A program made the translations under genes and the position numbers. Shown piece by piece: positions 27,861 through 35,805 of a DNA stretch of 64,000 bases (its first letter is position 1; each line of letters opens with the position of its first letter). The stretch spans positions 1 to 64,000 of the forward strand of contig VTPO01000004.1 of assembly GCA_008638205.1 (NCBI GenBank). The letters run 5' to 3'. The notes beneath the pieces are model-generated. The model ran no database searches. It was given only the letters and a program-made list of their open reading frames with translations, and had not been told where the DNA came from. The stretch is from Pelagibacteraceae bacterium (GTDB taxonomy: Bacteria > Pseudomonadota > Alphaproteobacteria > Pelagibacterales > Pelagibacteraceae).

Positions 27861-27900
27861 AAAAAAAAGACCCTGGAACATTTCTATTCCAAGGTCTTTA
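27861..27900 (-). terminator. Intrinsic terminator downstream of pal
   Basis: On the minus strand a 13-bp stem (27887-27899 with 27866-27878, one G-U pair) with GACC/GGTC in the core is followed by T residues (complement of the A tract at 27861-27868). It lies 22 nt past the pal stop and would end or attenuate the tol-pal transcript before cpoB. Confidence 0.85.
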
Positions 27901-27921
27901 GATACTTAAAAAAATTAATTA

Positions 27922-28395
27922 TTAATTAGCTTTAACAGTAACTGATCTTCTGTTTTGAGACCAAGCTAGTTTAGAAGAGTCAGTGTTTGCTGGTCTTTCT
28001 TTTCCATAGCTGATTACTTTAATTGAAGATTTTGCAACACCTTTGGTCATTAAATAATCCCTAGCTGCATTTGCACGTCTTTCACCAAGTGCTAAGTTAT
28101 ATTCTCTAGTACCACGTTCATCTGCATGACCTTCAATCACCACAGAAATTTTGCTAGCTTTAATATATCCTGCTTGTTTAGTTAAAGTTGCTTTTGCTGC
28201 TGAAGTTAGTCCAGTGCTGTTAGTTGCGAAAAATACTCTGTCAGCAACACCTGTTGCTAAATACTTAACTGTATCAGTTCCGGTGTAGACATCTCCTGCA
28301 CTTGTACTTTTACTTTTTTTTGCAGTTGTTGAACACGCAGAAATAAAAATTCCTAATATTACGACTAAAAATGTATTCTTTAAAATTTTAAACAT
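27922..28395 (-). CDS. pal: Peptidoglycan-associated lipoprotein Pal
   Basis: An outer-membrane lipoprotein of 157 residues. The lipobox ISAC ends at Cys21, and the following residues are not Asp, consistent with outer-membrane sorting. The OmpA-like domain (~50-155) shows VVIEGHADERGTREYNLALGERRA, the meso-diaminopimelate-binding signature. It anchors the outer membrane to peptidoglycan and interacts with TolB and TolA. It is encoded downstream of tolB after a 109-nt gap that could hold its own promoter. Confidence 0.96.
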   Translation of the reverse strand: MFKILKNTFLVVILGIFISACSTTAKKSKSTSAGDVYTGTDTVKYLATGVADRVFFATNSTGLTSAAKATLTKQAGYIKASKISVVIEGHADERGTREYNLALGERRANAARDYLMTKGVAKSSIKVISYGKERPANTDSSKLAWSQNRRSVTVKAN

Positions 28396-28504
28396 TAACG
28401 ATACCTCTCAAAAAATGATTTACTTACCACTACTTCTACATAATTAGGCTTTTGTGCGCAACTATAAAAATCAAGCAAAGGTACCAAAATGGGTTATTTT
28501 TTAA

Positions 28505-29851
28505 TTATTTTGAAAGCAAGCCTGACCATGCAGGGTCTGAAGCATCGGTTAACGTTTTGATTTTTCTTTCATTATATCCGGTCAAATCAATGGACCATAA
28601 GGACGAGGATGTGCTAAACCCAGTTTTTGATTTTTTAGTTCTCGATTCTCTATAAAAAATTAATACACGACCATTCGGTGACCAAGAAGGTGCTTCTTGA
28701 TAATAGTTTTCTGTTAATAGCCTCTCTCCTGTTCCATCACTTCTCATGACTCCTATATAAAATTTTCCTCTATATATTTTAGTAAACGCAATTAGATCTC
28801 CTCTTGGTGACCAGACTGGGGTTCCATATAAGCCCTGACCAAAAGATATTCTTTTTACTTTGGAGCCATCGCTTTTCATAACGTAAATTTGCTGTGCGCC
28901 GCTACGATCTGAATTAAAAGTAATTTGGCTTCCATCGGATGAATAGGATGGTGAGGTATCAATGGAGGGGTGGGATGTTAACTGTTCTACTACTCGAGAT
29001 TTAATGTCCATAGAATAAATGTCGGAATTTCCATCTTTTGCAAAACTCATAATAATTTTCTTACCGTCTGGAGAAAATCTAGGAGCAAATGTCATGCCAG
29101 GAAAATCTCCTACCAGTTCCTGCATCCCCGTTTCAATATTTAACAAATACACTCTCGGTAAATTCTTAAAATAAGACATGTAGGTAACCATTTGTGAAGC
29201 TGGGTTAAACCTTGGGGTTAATACTAACTCGTTACCAAGAGTTAAATATTTATTATTGGCTCCATCCTGGTCCATGATAGCTAATTTTTTAATTCTTTGA
29301 TCTTTTGGTCCGGATTCTGCTACGTAAATAATTCTAGTGTCAAAATAACCGAGCTCCCCCGTCATTCGTTCATAAATTTTATCTGAAATAATGTGAGCAA
29401 TTCGTCTCCAACTATTAGGAGTTGCAAACAAAGCCAACCCTTCTATTTCTTTTGCATTAACCACATCCCAAAGCCTAAACTCTACTCTCAATCGTTTTTT
29501 TTCATCAATAACTAATTTACCCGAAACCATAATTTGTGCCTTGATCAAAGCCCAATCTTGAAAGGTTGGCTTGGCATGAGCAATGCGAGGGGACTGAATA
29601 TATGACTCTTGGTCAATAATAGAAAAGAGTCCCGATCTTTTTAAATTATTAGAAATAACTTCAGATATTTTTTTATCTAACTCTAAAGCTTTGAGTTCAG
29701 GTGAAAATTTAGATGGCTTATCTATGTAAAATTTAGATATCGCTGTGGGCAATGGTTCTAAATTACCTCTAGTAATATCAATTTTTACAACCGCAAAAGC
29801 GCTGTGGTTCAAAAAAAGAATTGAAATAAAAATTAAACAAAGTTTCTTCAT
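28505..29851 (-). CDS. tolB: Tol-Pal system translocation protein TolB
   Basis: A 448-residue periplasmic protein with a signal peptide (first ~20 residues, ending SAFA), an N-terminal alpha/beta domain (~22-165) and a six-bladed beta-propeller (~180-448). Propeller repeats are seen as [35 protein letters not shown] and [19 protein letters not shown], with SPDGKK/SSDGSQ/SPRGD turns. It cycles between Pal and TolA. It follows tolA by 10 nt in the tolQRAB operon. Confidence 0.96.
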   Translation of the reverse strand: MKKLCLIFISILFLNHSAFAVVKIDITRGNLEPLPTAISKFYIDKPSKFSPELKALELDKKISEVISNNLKRSGLFSIIDQESYIQSPRIAHAKPTFQDWALIKAQIMVSGKLVIDEKKRLRVEFRLWDVVNAKEIEGLALFATPNSWRRIAHIISDKIYERMTGELGYFDTRIIYVAESGPKDQRIKKLAIMDQDGANNKYLTLGNELVLTPRFNPASQMVTYMSYFKNLPRVYLLNIETGMQELVGDFPGMTFAPRFSPDGKKIIMSFAKDGNSDIYSMDIKSRVVEQLTSHPSIDTSPSYSSDGSQITFNSDRSGAQQIYVMKSDGSKVKRISFGQGLYGTPVWSPRGDLIAFTKIYRGKFYIGVMRSDGTGERLLTENYYQEAPSWSPNGRVLIFYRESRTKKSKTGFSTSSSLWSIDLTGYNERKIKTLTDASDPAWSGLLSK

Positions 29852-29861
29852 AGCTTTTATA

Positions 29862-30683
29862 TTATCCTCTTAACATTTCCTTTGCATCAAAATTAAGCTG
29901 AAGATCTTTCCACTTGTCATAGCCTGTGGTTGGCATCTTTAATGGATCACAAAGTTTTACTGCTCGAAGAGCACTTTCCGCAAGTACTTTATAATAAGCT
30001 TGGCCTGGCTGATTCATTCTTCTATGATCTAGCACTTCTGAAGACAGAATGGATCCATCCTCTTTTAATTTAAGTTTTATTCTAACAAGTAAATTTTGAT
30101 CAAAAGGAAGTCCTAAAGGAATATTCCAACATTTGTAAATTTGAGCTTTGATGGCGTCTTGCTGGCTAAGAGTAATCCCTTTGTTTAAAGTGACGGAGCT
30201 ATCCTGATTTTGAGTTAGCTCTAAGCTTTGTTTTTTTTTTATATCTGCTGTTTCTTCTTTAGATTTATCAATAAGGGCGGCTATTTTATTAGGATCAAAT
30301 AATTCTTTTTTTTCAAATTCGGAGGACTGTCTTATTAATTCTTTTACTTCCTTGGGATTTTGTTTCTTTTTCTTTTCTTCTTTTTTCTTCAATTTTAATT
30401 GGTCTGGAAGTGGGACAGTATCTGGCTTTTCTTTGGGAATAATTTTAGGCGGAGCTTGTTTGGTAACCACCCTCTCTTTCTTTTTTTCTTTTTTAATTTT
30501 TTCAATGATCTCTCTAGCTTTAGGAGCAAAAGGAAGTTGTGTTTTTTCTGAAATTTGAATGATATCTATAGCTATTAATTGTTGAGCGGTAATAGGTTCT
30601 TTTTTGACAAAGGGTAAGGTGAGAACCGTCAACAACACAAAAGCCAAGTGCAAAAAGACCGAAAGCGATACACTTTTATACAT
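29862..30683 (-). CDS. tolA: TolA-like inner-membrane energy-transducing protein
   Basis: A 273-residue protein with one N-terminal transmembrane helix ([19 protein letters not shown]), a Lys/Glu-rich helical and Pro-containing linker (~40-170) and a C-terminal TonB/TolA-like domain (~185-270, with CWNIPLG and [18 protein letters not shown]). It transmits proton-motive force from TolQR across the periplasm to TolB/Pal. Operon position between tolR and tolB supports tolA over tonB. Confidence 0.9.
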   Translation of the reverse strand: MYKSVSLSVFLHLAFVLLTVLTLPFVKKEPITAQQLIAIDIIQISEKTQLPFAPKAREIIEKIKKEKKKERVVTKQAPPKIIPKEKPDTVPLPDQLKLKKKEEKKKKQNPKEVKELIRQSSEFEKKELFDPNKIAALIDKSKEETADIKKKQSLELTQNQDSSVTLNKGITLSQQDAIKAQIYKCWNIPLGLPFDQNLLVRIKLKLKEDGSILSSEVLDHRRMNQPGQAYYKVLAESALRAVKLCDPLKMPTTGYDKWKDLQLNFDAKEMLRG

Positions 30684-30686
30684 GAA

Positions 30687-31106
30687 CTACCTTTTTGTTT
30701 CAGAAATAAGTGCTACCTTAGAAAATCCTGATCCAGATAGCTTACCCATAACCTCCATTACTCTCCCGTAATCTATATTCTTATCTCCACGCACATAAAT
30801 TCTAGTATCAGTTCTGTTTTTGGCAATAGCTAATAATTTTGGTATTAACTCACTAAATCCTACTTTAGTTTTTTGAATAAAAATTTCTCCTTTAGAATTT
30901 ATTGTCAAAGTCAGAGGCTCTTTGTCGTCGGGTAAAGAATCGGCATTGCTATCCGGTAAGTTTACAGGAACACCAACCGTTAGCATTGGCGCGGTAACCA
31001 TAAATACAATCAATAGCACCAACATAACATCTACAAATGGAGTGACGTTGATATCGCTCATCAATGTTCTCGAGCGAGAGTTAGATTTTGAAAACTGAAA
31101 TGCCAT
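30687..31106 (-). CDS. tolR: Tol-Pal system protein TolR (ExbD family)
   Basis: A 139-residue inner-membrane protein with one transmembrane helix (~22-42, INVTPFVDVMLVLLIVFMVT) whose Asp is the conserved proton-path residue of ExbD/TolR. The periplasmic domain follows, with IYVRGDKNIDYGRVMEVM. It forms the proton channel with TolQ. Its start lies directly after the tolQ stop. Confidence 0.95.
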   Translation of the reverse strand: MAFQFSKSNSRSRTLMSDINVTPFVDVMLVLLIVFMVTAPMLTVGVPVNLPDSNADSLPDDKEPLTLTINSKGEIFIQKTKVGFSELIPKLLAIAKNRTDTRIYVRGDKNIDYGRVMEVMGKLSGSGFSKVALISETKR

Positions 31107-31775
31107 TTAAATGATCGTTAAAAAGCTTTGGGTAAAATTTTCTAATTTTTGAGTGTATCTTCTAGAATCGCTAGAAAATTTATTGTAGGCAACAACCGCT
31201 GGTATAGCAGCCAGTAGACCTAGGGCAGTTGCAAATAATGCTTCTGCAATTCCAGGAGCAACAATTGCCAAACTAGTATTTCTAGAAATAGCAATAGATT
31301 GAAACGAATTCATAATACCCCAAACAGTTCCGAACAATCCAACAAATGGAGCAACTGAACCAACGGTTGCAAGAAAAGTTAAGTTTTTTTCATATTTGTC
31401 AATTTGCTTATCAATTGCCACATCCATCACTCGCTTAGTTCTCTCGACAATTTGACCTTTGCTTTTGTGATCTTGAACACATTCCATTCCAGCTCTAAAG
31501 ACAACCACCAAAGGATTGTCTGAACTGCTACTTGTTTTTTTATAAAAATCTCCAGCTGATTTCGATGACCAAAATTGGTCTTCTGCAATATCGGTTTCTT
31601 TAAATATTTTTTTAAATATTTTAATTTTATCAATAATAAGCGCCCAAGAAAAAATAGAGGCTAATACTAAAGATATCATTACTAATTTTACTACTAAATC
31701 AGCACGCATAAAAAGCGTTACGATTGAAAAATCAGTAGTTCCTAAACTGGTTGCTGCTGTAGTAACTGGATCCAT
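31107..31775 (-). CDS. tolQ: Tol-Pal system protein TolQ (ExbB/MotA family)
   Basis: A 222-residue inner-membrane protein with three transmembrane helices: ~28-48, ~130-155 (FLATVGSVAPFVGLFGTVWGIMNSF, the family signature) and ~165-190 (GIAEALFATALGLLAAIPAVVAYN). With TolR it uses the proton gradient to drive TolA. It is the first of the tolQRAB genes and follows ybgC after a 63-nt gap containing a stem-loop. Confidence 0.95.
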   Translation of the reverse strand: MDPVTTAATSLGTTDFSIVTLFMRADLVVKLVMISLVLASIFSWALIIDKIKIFKKIFKETDIAEDQFWSSKSAGDFYKKTSSSSDNPLVVVFRAGMECVQDHKSKGQIVERTKRVMDVAIDKQIDKYEKNLTFLATVGSVAPFVGLFGTVWGIMNSFQSIAISRNTSLAIVAPGIAEALFATALGLLAAIPAVVAYNKFSSDSRRYTQKLENFTQSFLTII

Positions 31776-31810
31776 AATTATGTTCTAGTTTTAAATATTG
31801 TCATTATTTT

Positions 31811-31846
31811 GTCTTTTTAGGACTACAAAGGTTCGTAGTTAAAGAC
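31811..31846. other. Stem-loop spanning the ybgC stop, upstream of tolQ
   Basis: Outer pair GTCTTT/AAAGAC (31811-31816 with 31841-31846) and inner pair ACTAC/GTAGT (31822-31826 with 31835-31839, 8-nt loop) can form one hairpin with an asymmetric bulge. It overlaps the ybgC stop codon. It may protect or separate the ybgC and tolQ messages. Confidence 0.3.
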
Positions 31847-32267
31847 AACTTTTAAATAAAAGTGAAGCTGCTGATGGCATTTTTTTTGGCTTTCCTTGTG
31901 GATTAACGCAAGCCAAAGTTACTTTTGCATCCACTAACAACTCTTCTTCTGTTGTGGTCGTCCAGCAGTCTACTTTGTAGACTTTTTGAACCATTTCTAG
32001 CTTAACTGCAGATAAGCTTTTTAGTTCCGTCTTAATAACCAAATGGTCTTCGAAATAAGCTGGTTTTTTAAATGCAATATCGCAATGAGCTACTATAATT
32101 TGAAAGCCATACTCTTCAATAAGCTTCTTATGTTTTAAGCCGAGACTATAAATCAGCTCTGTTCTAGCTCGTTCTAAATACTTGAGATAATTTGCATAAT
32201 ATACTATTCCACCAGCATCCGTGTCTTCATAATATACTCTAATCTTTATTTCAAAATTTTTAGCCAT
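31839..32267 (-). CDS. ybgC: Tol-Pal-associated acyl-CoA thioesterase YbgC
   Basis: A hot-dog-fold thioesterase of 142 residues. YYEDTDAGGIVYYANYLKYLER carries the catalytic Asp of the 4-hydroxybenzoyl-CoA thioesterase/YbgC family, and the remaining strands match in length. It hydrolyses acyl-CoA or acyl-ACP and is usually the first gene of the tol cluster. I start it at ATG 32267 (MAKNFEIK), which overlaps the RuvC-like gene by 8 nt; an in-frame ATG ten codons earlier would add residues foreign to the family. Confidence 0.92.
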   Translation of the reverse strand: MAKNFEIKIRVYYEDTDAGGIVYYANYLKYLERARTELIYSLGLKHKKLIEEYGFQIIVAHCDIAFKKPAYFEDHLVIKTELKSLSAVKLEMVQKVYKVDCWTTTTEEELLVDAKVTLACVNPQGKPKKMPSAASLLFKSCL

Positions 32268-32757
32268 GAAATCCTTCGTTAGAATAATGATCAACAAAAT
32301 ACTTTCCTATTAAAATTGCATCCGTCTTGTTGGAATCCTTTTTTTTAGTAAGCTGTGGAGACAAATCAGGAAACATTTCTATAACTTTAGTTCTGCTGGC
32401 ATCTTTTTCTGTACCTATTAAATTAAAATGCTTTTTCCATTTTACTGGTCTAATGAAATAAATTGGAATTCCTAGGGCAGAACATATTCCTTTGATAACT
32501 CCAAAAGATTGTCCAAAATTAAACATGCTGGTAACTCCCTGTCCTGGCATAGCACCTACTTGCTCGATTAATACTGCTGAATCATCTCTATCTATTATTC
32601 TCGATTTTATTTCATGAGCTAACTGGGCTGCATTCACTTGTCGTTTATTCTTTTTTCCTTCGATCATCGTTGGCATATCAAAAAAGGTAGTAATCTTTTT
32701 ATCCTCAAATACACTGATGGCTCCACTTACTCCAGGGTCTATTCCAAATACAATCAA
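32260..32757 (-). CDS. ruvC: RuvC-like Holliday junction endonuclease, divergent
   Basis: A 165-residue RNase H-fold nuclease of the RuvC type. The first strand FGIDPGVSGAI places Asp7, LIEQVGAMPGQG gives Glu65, and DSNKTDAILIGKY near the C-terminus gives Asp146 (with Asp141 or Asn143 nearby), matching the catalytic set. The middle differs from standard RuvC (SMFNFGQSFGVIKGICSALG, RPVKWKKHF) and resembles phage or RuvC-related forms. It holds the normal ruvC position between yebC and ybgC, but ruvA and ruvB, which commonly lie here, are absent. Confidence 0.75.
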   Translation of the reverse strand: MIVFGIDPGVSGAISVFEDKKITTFFDMPTMIEGKKNKRQVNAAQLAHEIKSRIIDRDDSAVLIEQVGAMPGQGVTSMFNFGQSFGVIKGICSALGIPIYFIRPVKWKKHFNLIGTEKDASRTKVIEMFPDLSPQLTKKKDSNKTDAILIGKYFVDHYSNEGFHG

Positions 32758-33503
32758 AGCTCTAGCTCCTTTAATATATTTTCATCAATATCAAAATTGG
32801 TATACACATTTTGAACATCCTCATCATCCTCTAGCAAGTCTATAAAATTAATAATCTTTTCAAACACTTCTTTGTTTATAGAGACTGTATTTTTAGGTTT
32901 CCAAATAATTCCGGAAAAACTCAGCTCTTTTATTTTTGTCTCAATAGAAACTCTCACTTCATTAAATTTTTCTTTTTTACAATAAATTTCATGATGTTCT
33001 TCTCCACTTATGCAATCCTCTGCGCCTGCTTCTATCGCATGAGAAAAAATTTCATCTTCTGTGATTAATTCTTTTTTAATTTTGATATGGCCAACCTCTT
33101 CAAATTGATATGAAACGGAACCTTCCACTCCTAGAGAAGCATTATTCTTTTCAAATAAAAGTCTTAGATTGGTAAAAGTTCTATTTTTATTATCCGTCAG
33201 TGCCTCTACAATAAAAGCAACTCCTCCTGGACCAAATCCTTCATACTGACTTTTTTCATAATTAGATTCTTCACTAGGTCCTTGAGATTTCTTAATGGCT
33301 CTTAAAATATTGTCTTTAGGCATGTTAGCCTCTCTAGCAGCCTGAACTGCAGATCGTAATCTTGGGTTAAATTCAATATCTGGTAGTCCCAATTTTGCAG
33401 CAACCGTAATCTCTCTACTTAATTTAGAAAATAGTTTTGATCGTTGCTTATCTGCTTTTCCTTTTTTATGTTTAATACCCGCCCAATGAGAGTGACCTGC
33501 CAT
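32754..33503 (-). CDS. yebC: YebC/PmpR-family protein (TACO1 family)
   Basis: A 249-residue protein of the YebC family, with MAGHSHWAGIKHKKGKADK at the N-terminus (family signature), ...MPKDNILRAIKKSQG and YEGFGPGGVAFIVEALTDNKNRT. Family members have been described as DNA-binding regulators and as ribosome-associated factors that relieve stalling. It lies upstream of the RuvC-like gene with a 4-nt overlap, the usual alphaproteobacterial neighbour order. Confidence 0.95.
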   Translation of the reverse strand: MAGHSHWAGIKHKKGKADKQRSKLFSKLSREITVAAKLGLPDIEFNPRLRSAVQAAREANMPKDNILRAIKKSQGPSEESNYEKSQYEGFGPGGVAFIVEALTDNKNRTFTNLRLLFEKNNASLGVEGSVSYQFEEVGHIKIKKELITEDEIFSHAIEAGAEDCISGEEHHEIYCKKEKFNEVRVSIETKIKELSFSGIIWKPKNTVSINKEVFEKIINFIDLLEDDEDVQNVYTNFDIDENILKELEL

Positions 33504-33504
33504 A

Positions 33505-34311
33505 TTAATTGAATTTTTTAGTTAAGTTTCCGCCAATAATAATGGGTTCGATTTCTTTAGCGAGTCCTGTTTGCTCATCTGCAACTACACGAATTCCAGA
33601 AATAGTTGCTACTTTATTGGAAGGTACCAACCTTTCTCCTCGTTCATGCTTAAAAAATCTTTGTAGTGCTATGTCTCGGTCCATACCAATAATAGAATTA
33701 TAATCACCACACATTCCTGCATCTGTTTGATAAGCAGTTCCATTCTCAAGAACTCTAAAGTCCAACGTAGGTGTGTGAGTGTGGGTTCCTACCACTAGAG
33801 TCGCTGTTCCATCTAAAAAATATCCCATGGCTTGTTTTTCACTAGTGATTTCAGCATGAATATCTACTAATAAAAAATCTACCTCTTTTTTTAATCTTAT
33901 TGTTTTCATTTTTTCTTCAATGAATGGGAATACATCATCTGTTTTCTTCATATACACATTGCCCATTAAATTCATAACTCCAACCTTAAAACCTTTTTTT
34001 TCATATATTTGAAAACCATTGCCAGGTGTTCCTTCTCCCCAATTCCAAGGTCTTAACAATCTATTTTCCTCTCTAATAAAATCTATTGTCTCTTTTTGAT
34101 CCCAAATGTGATTTCCAGAGGTGATGACATCCACTCCACACTTAAATAGGTCTTTGCAAATAGCTTGTGTAATACCATAGCCGCCAGCAGAATTTTCTCC
34201 ATTGGCAATTACAAAGTCAATTTTGTGAGATTGAATAAGTGAAGGAAGTTTTTCTATGACAATGTTTCTTCCTGCTCTTCCCATAATATCTCCTAGAAAT
34301 AAAAAATTCAT
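33505..34311 (-). CDS. YmdB-family metallophosphoesterase
   Basis: A 268-residue cytosolic calcineurin-like phosphoesterase. Metal-binding motifs are visible in order: FLGDIMGRAGR (Asp8), ANGENSAGGYGIT (Asn/Glu), TSGNHIWDQ (Asn-His), DIHAEITSEKQ (His) and VGTHTHTPT (His pair). In Bacillus the family homologue hydrolyses cyclic AMP and affects biofilm and RNA turnover; the role here is unknown. It is flanked by the folate cyclo-ligase gene and yebC with gaps of 0-1 nt. Confidence 0.88.
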   Translation of the reverse strand: MNFLFLGDIMGRAGRNIVIEKLPSLIQSHKIDFVIANGENSAGGYGITQAICKDLFKCGVDVITSGNHIWDQKETIDFIREENRLLRPWNWGEGTPGNGFQIYEKKGFKVGVMNLMGNVYMKKTDDVFPFIEEKMKTIRLKKEVDFLLVDIHAEITSEKQAMGYFLDGTATLVVGTHTHTPTLDFRVLENGTAYQTDAGMCGDYNSIIGMDRDIALQRFFKHERGERLVPSNKVATISGIRVVADEQTGLAKEIEPIIIGGNLTKKFN

Positions 34312-34854
34312 TTAGTTAATGACACTCCCCTCTTCTGTAATAATTCCTTTTAAAACAACGTCATTTTTATGAACGGGTATTGTTTTTGCTTGCTGAAAAG
34401 AAAAAGCAATTCCATAAGTTAAAAAATTTTTATTTTTTGATAAATATTTATCATAATACCCTCTTCCATAACCTAGTCGGTTAAAATTTAAATCAAATGC
34501 TAACAATGGAGCTAAAAATAGCTGTGGTACTAATTTTTTATTTTTTGCTGACGGCTCTAAAATTCCAAACTTACTTACATATAATGGATCGTGCTCATTC
34601 CAAGCTCTGAACTCCATGTTGTTTTTGTTTAATACTCTAGGTAATGCAATAACACACTTCTTCTTTAGCAATTCTAGTACTGGCTTAATATTTAGCTCCG
34701 TGTGGATTGGTTGATAGCTTCCTATAACTTTTATTTTATGCTGTTTAATAATACGCAATAAAGAAGAGTAAATAGTTTGGATTTGCTTAGAATTTAACTC
34801 TAGATATTTTTTTGCACGTAATTGTGTGAATTTTTTTCGTAACTTATTTTTCAT
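34312..34854 (-). CDS. ygfA: 5-formyltetrahydrofolate cyclo-ligase
   Basis: A 180-residue enzyme that converts 5-formyl-THF to 5,10-methenyl-THF with ATP. The C-terminal substrate/ATP motif LAPLLAFDLNFNRLGYGRGYYDKYL is intact, and GSYQPIHTELNI in the first half matches the family. It lies 5 nt downstream of zapA. In many proteobacteria the 6S RNA gene lies between or beside these two, but there is no room for it here. Confidence 0.9.
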   Translation of the reverse strand: MKNKLRKKFTQLRAKKYLELNSKQIQTIYSSLLRIIKQHKIKVIGSYQPIHTELNIKPVLELLKKKCVIALPRVLNKNNMEFRAWNEHDPLYVSKFGILEPSAKNKKLVPQLFLAPLLAFDLNFNRLGYGRGYYDKYLSKNKNFLTYGIAFSFQQAKTIPVHKNDVVLKGIITEEGSVIN

Positions 34855-34859
34855 TCAAG

Positions 34860-35288
34860 CTAGATAGCTTTGGATAAGAAATTATCAATAGAGCTATTAA
34901 CTTTAGTTAGAACTTCATTATAACTACTTTCACTTTGAGTGATCATTGCTTTGAGATTGGCTAATTCTTCATTTAAGTTTCTAACTTCCCTGTCTCGATC
35001 ATCCTTGTATTGAACTGACAGGTCTTTAATTTCTTTAAATTTAATTTCTAACTCTTTGTTGTGCTCTTTAAATTTTTGCATAGAGCCTTTCATAGCTGAC
35101 ATTTCGTCTACAAGCTGAATAGCGGTTATCAATAAAAGCTTTCCTTCACCAAGATTTCCCAAATCTGCTTTTAATTTACCAAATTTGTTATTTAGTTCAG
35201 TGGTAAGCTTTTCTAATTCTTTTTCTTGCCCGTCCTCACAAGCAAGTAAATAATCCCTGGAATTAAAACGTACATTTACATTTACCAT
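34860..35288 (-). CDS. zapA: Cell division protein ZapA
   Basis: A 142-residue protein with an N-terminal ZapA domain (VNVNVRFNSRDYLLACEDGQE, ...GEGKLLLITAIQLVDEMSAMK) and a long C-terminal coiled coil (~75-135). ZapA bundles FtsZ filaments at the division site. It overlaps the preceding coiled-coil gene by 7 nt. Position beside the folate cyclo-ligase gene supports the call. Confidence 0.85.
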   Translation of the reverse strand: MVNVNVRFNSRDYLLACEDGQEKELEKLTTELNNKFGKLKADLGNLGEGKLLLITAIQLVDEMSAMKGSMQKFKEHNKELEIKFKEIKDLSVQYKDDRDREVRNLNEELANLKAMITQSESSYNEVLTKVNSSIDNFLSKAI

Positions 35289-35722
35289 TCTTGACCATCC
35301 AGCATTGTATTGGTTTCTTGACTTAGTTCGTCAATTTTTTTTTCTACCTCTTGTTTTTTTTCTTCGTGCTCTGCTAACTTATACCTTGAAACCTCTAGCT
35401 CTTTTTCCATATCGGTAATTTCGTTTTTAAGCTTATTGTTTTCTTGTTCAACCAGTTCAATCTTTGCCTTTAGTTCGTTAGAAGACTGGTCTTCAAGGTT
35501 AACCCTATCTTGAATTGTTTTTAAACTTTCTTTTAAAACAATATTCTCTGAATCTAATGTGGATAACTTTGATCGTAAACTCAGTTTTTCTTGCTCTAAC
35601 TCTATCTTTAACTGTTCTAAGTCTACTATTTTTCTTTTGGAATTTTGTACTAAATCAGTAATTGAATCTAGCTTAGATAAGGATCTAAGTAGGTTCTCTT
35701 CTTTATCTTTTAAATTAATCAT
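35282..35722 (-). CDS. Coiled-coil protein upstream of zapA
   Basis: A 146-residue protein, almost entirely heptad-repeat alpha helix from about residue 3 to 135 and rich in Leu, Glu, Lys and Gln. It has no signal peptide, membrane segment or catalytic motif. It overlaps zapA by 7 nt, so it is translated with it and may act in cell division. A small coiled-coil protein at this place is common in alphaproteobacteria (similar to DUF4164), but I cannot confirm that family. Confidence 0.6.
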   Translation of the reverse strand: MINLKDKEENLLRSLSKLDSITDLVQNSKRKIVDLEQLKIELEQEKLSLRSKLSTLDSENIVLKESLKTIQDRVNLEDQSSNELKAKIELVEQENNKLKNEITDMEKELEVSRYKLAEHEEKKQEVEKKIDELSQETNTMLDGQEW

Positions 35723-35805
35723 AAATACTAATATTTATATATTTATGTTTTTATTTATATAACAAAGTAATATTAATTTCGAGAAGCAAAGTCTAAAAGG
35801 TTTTA

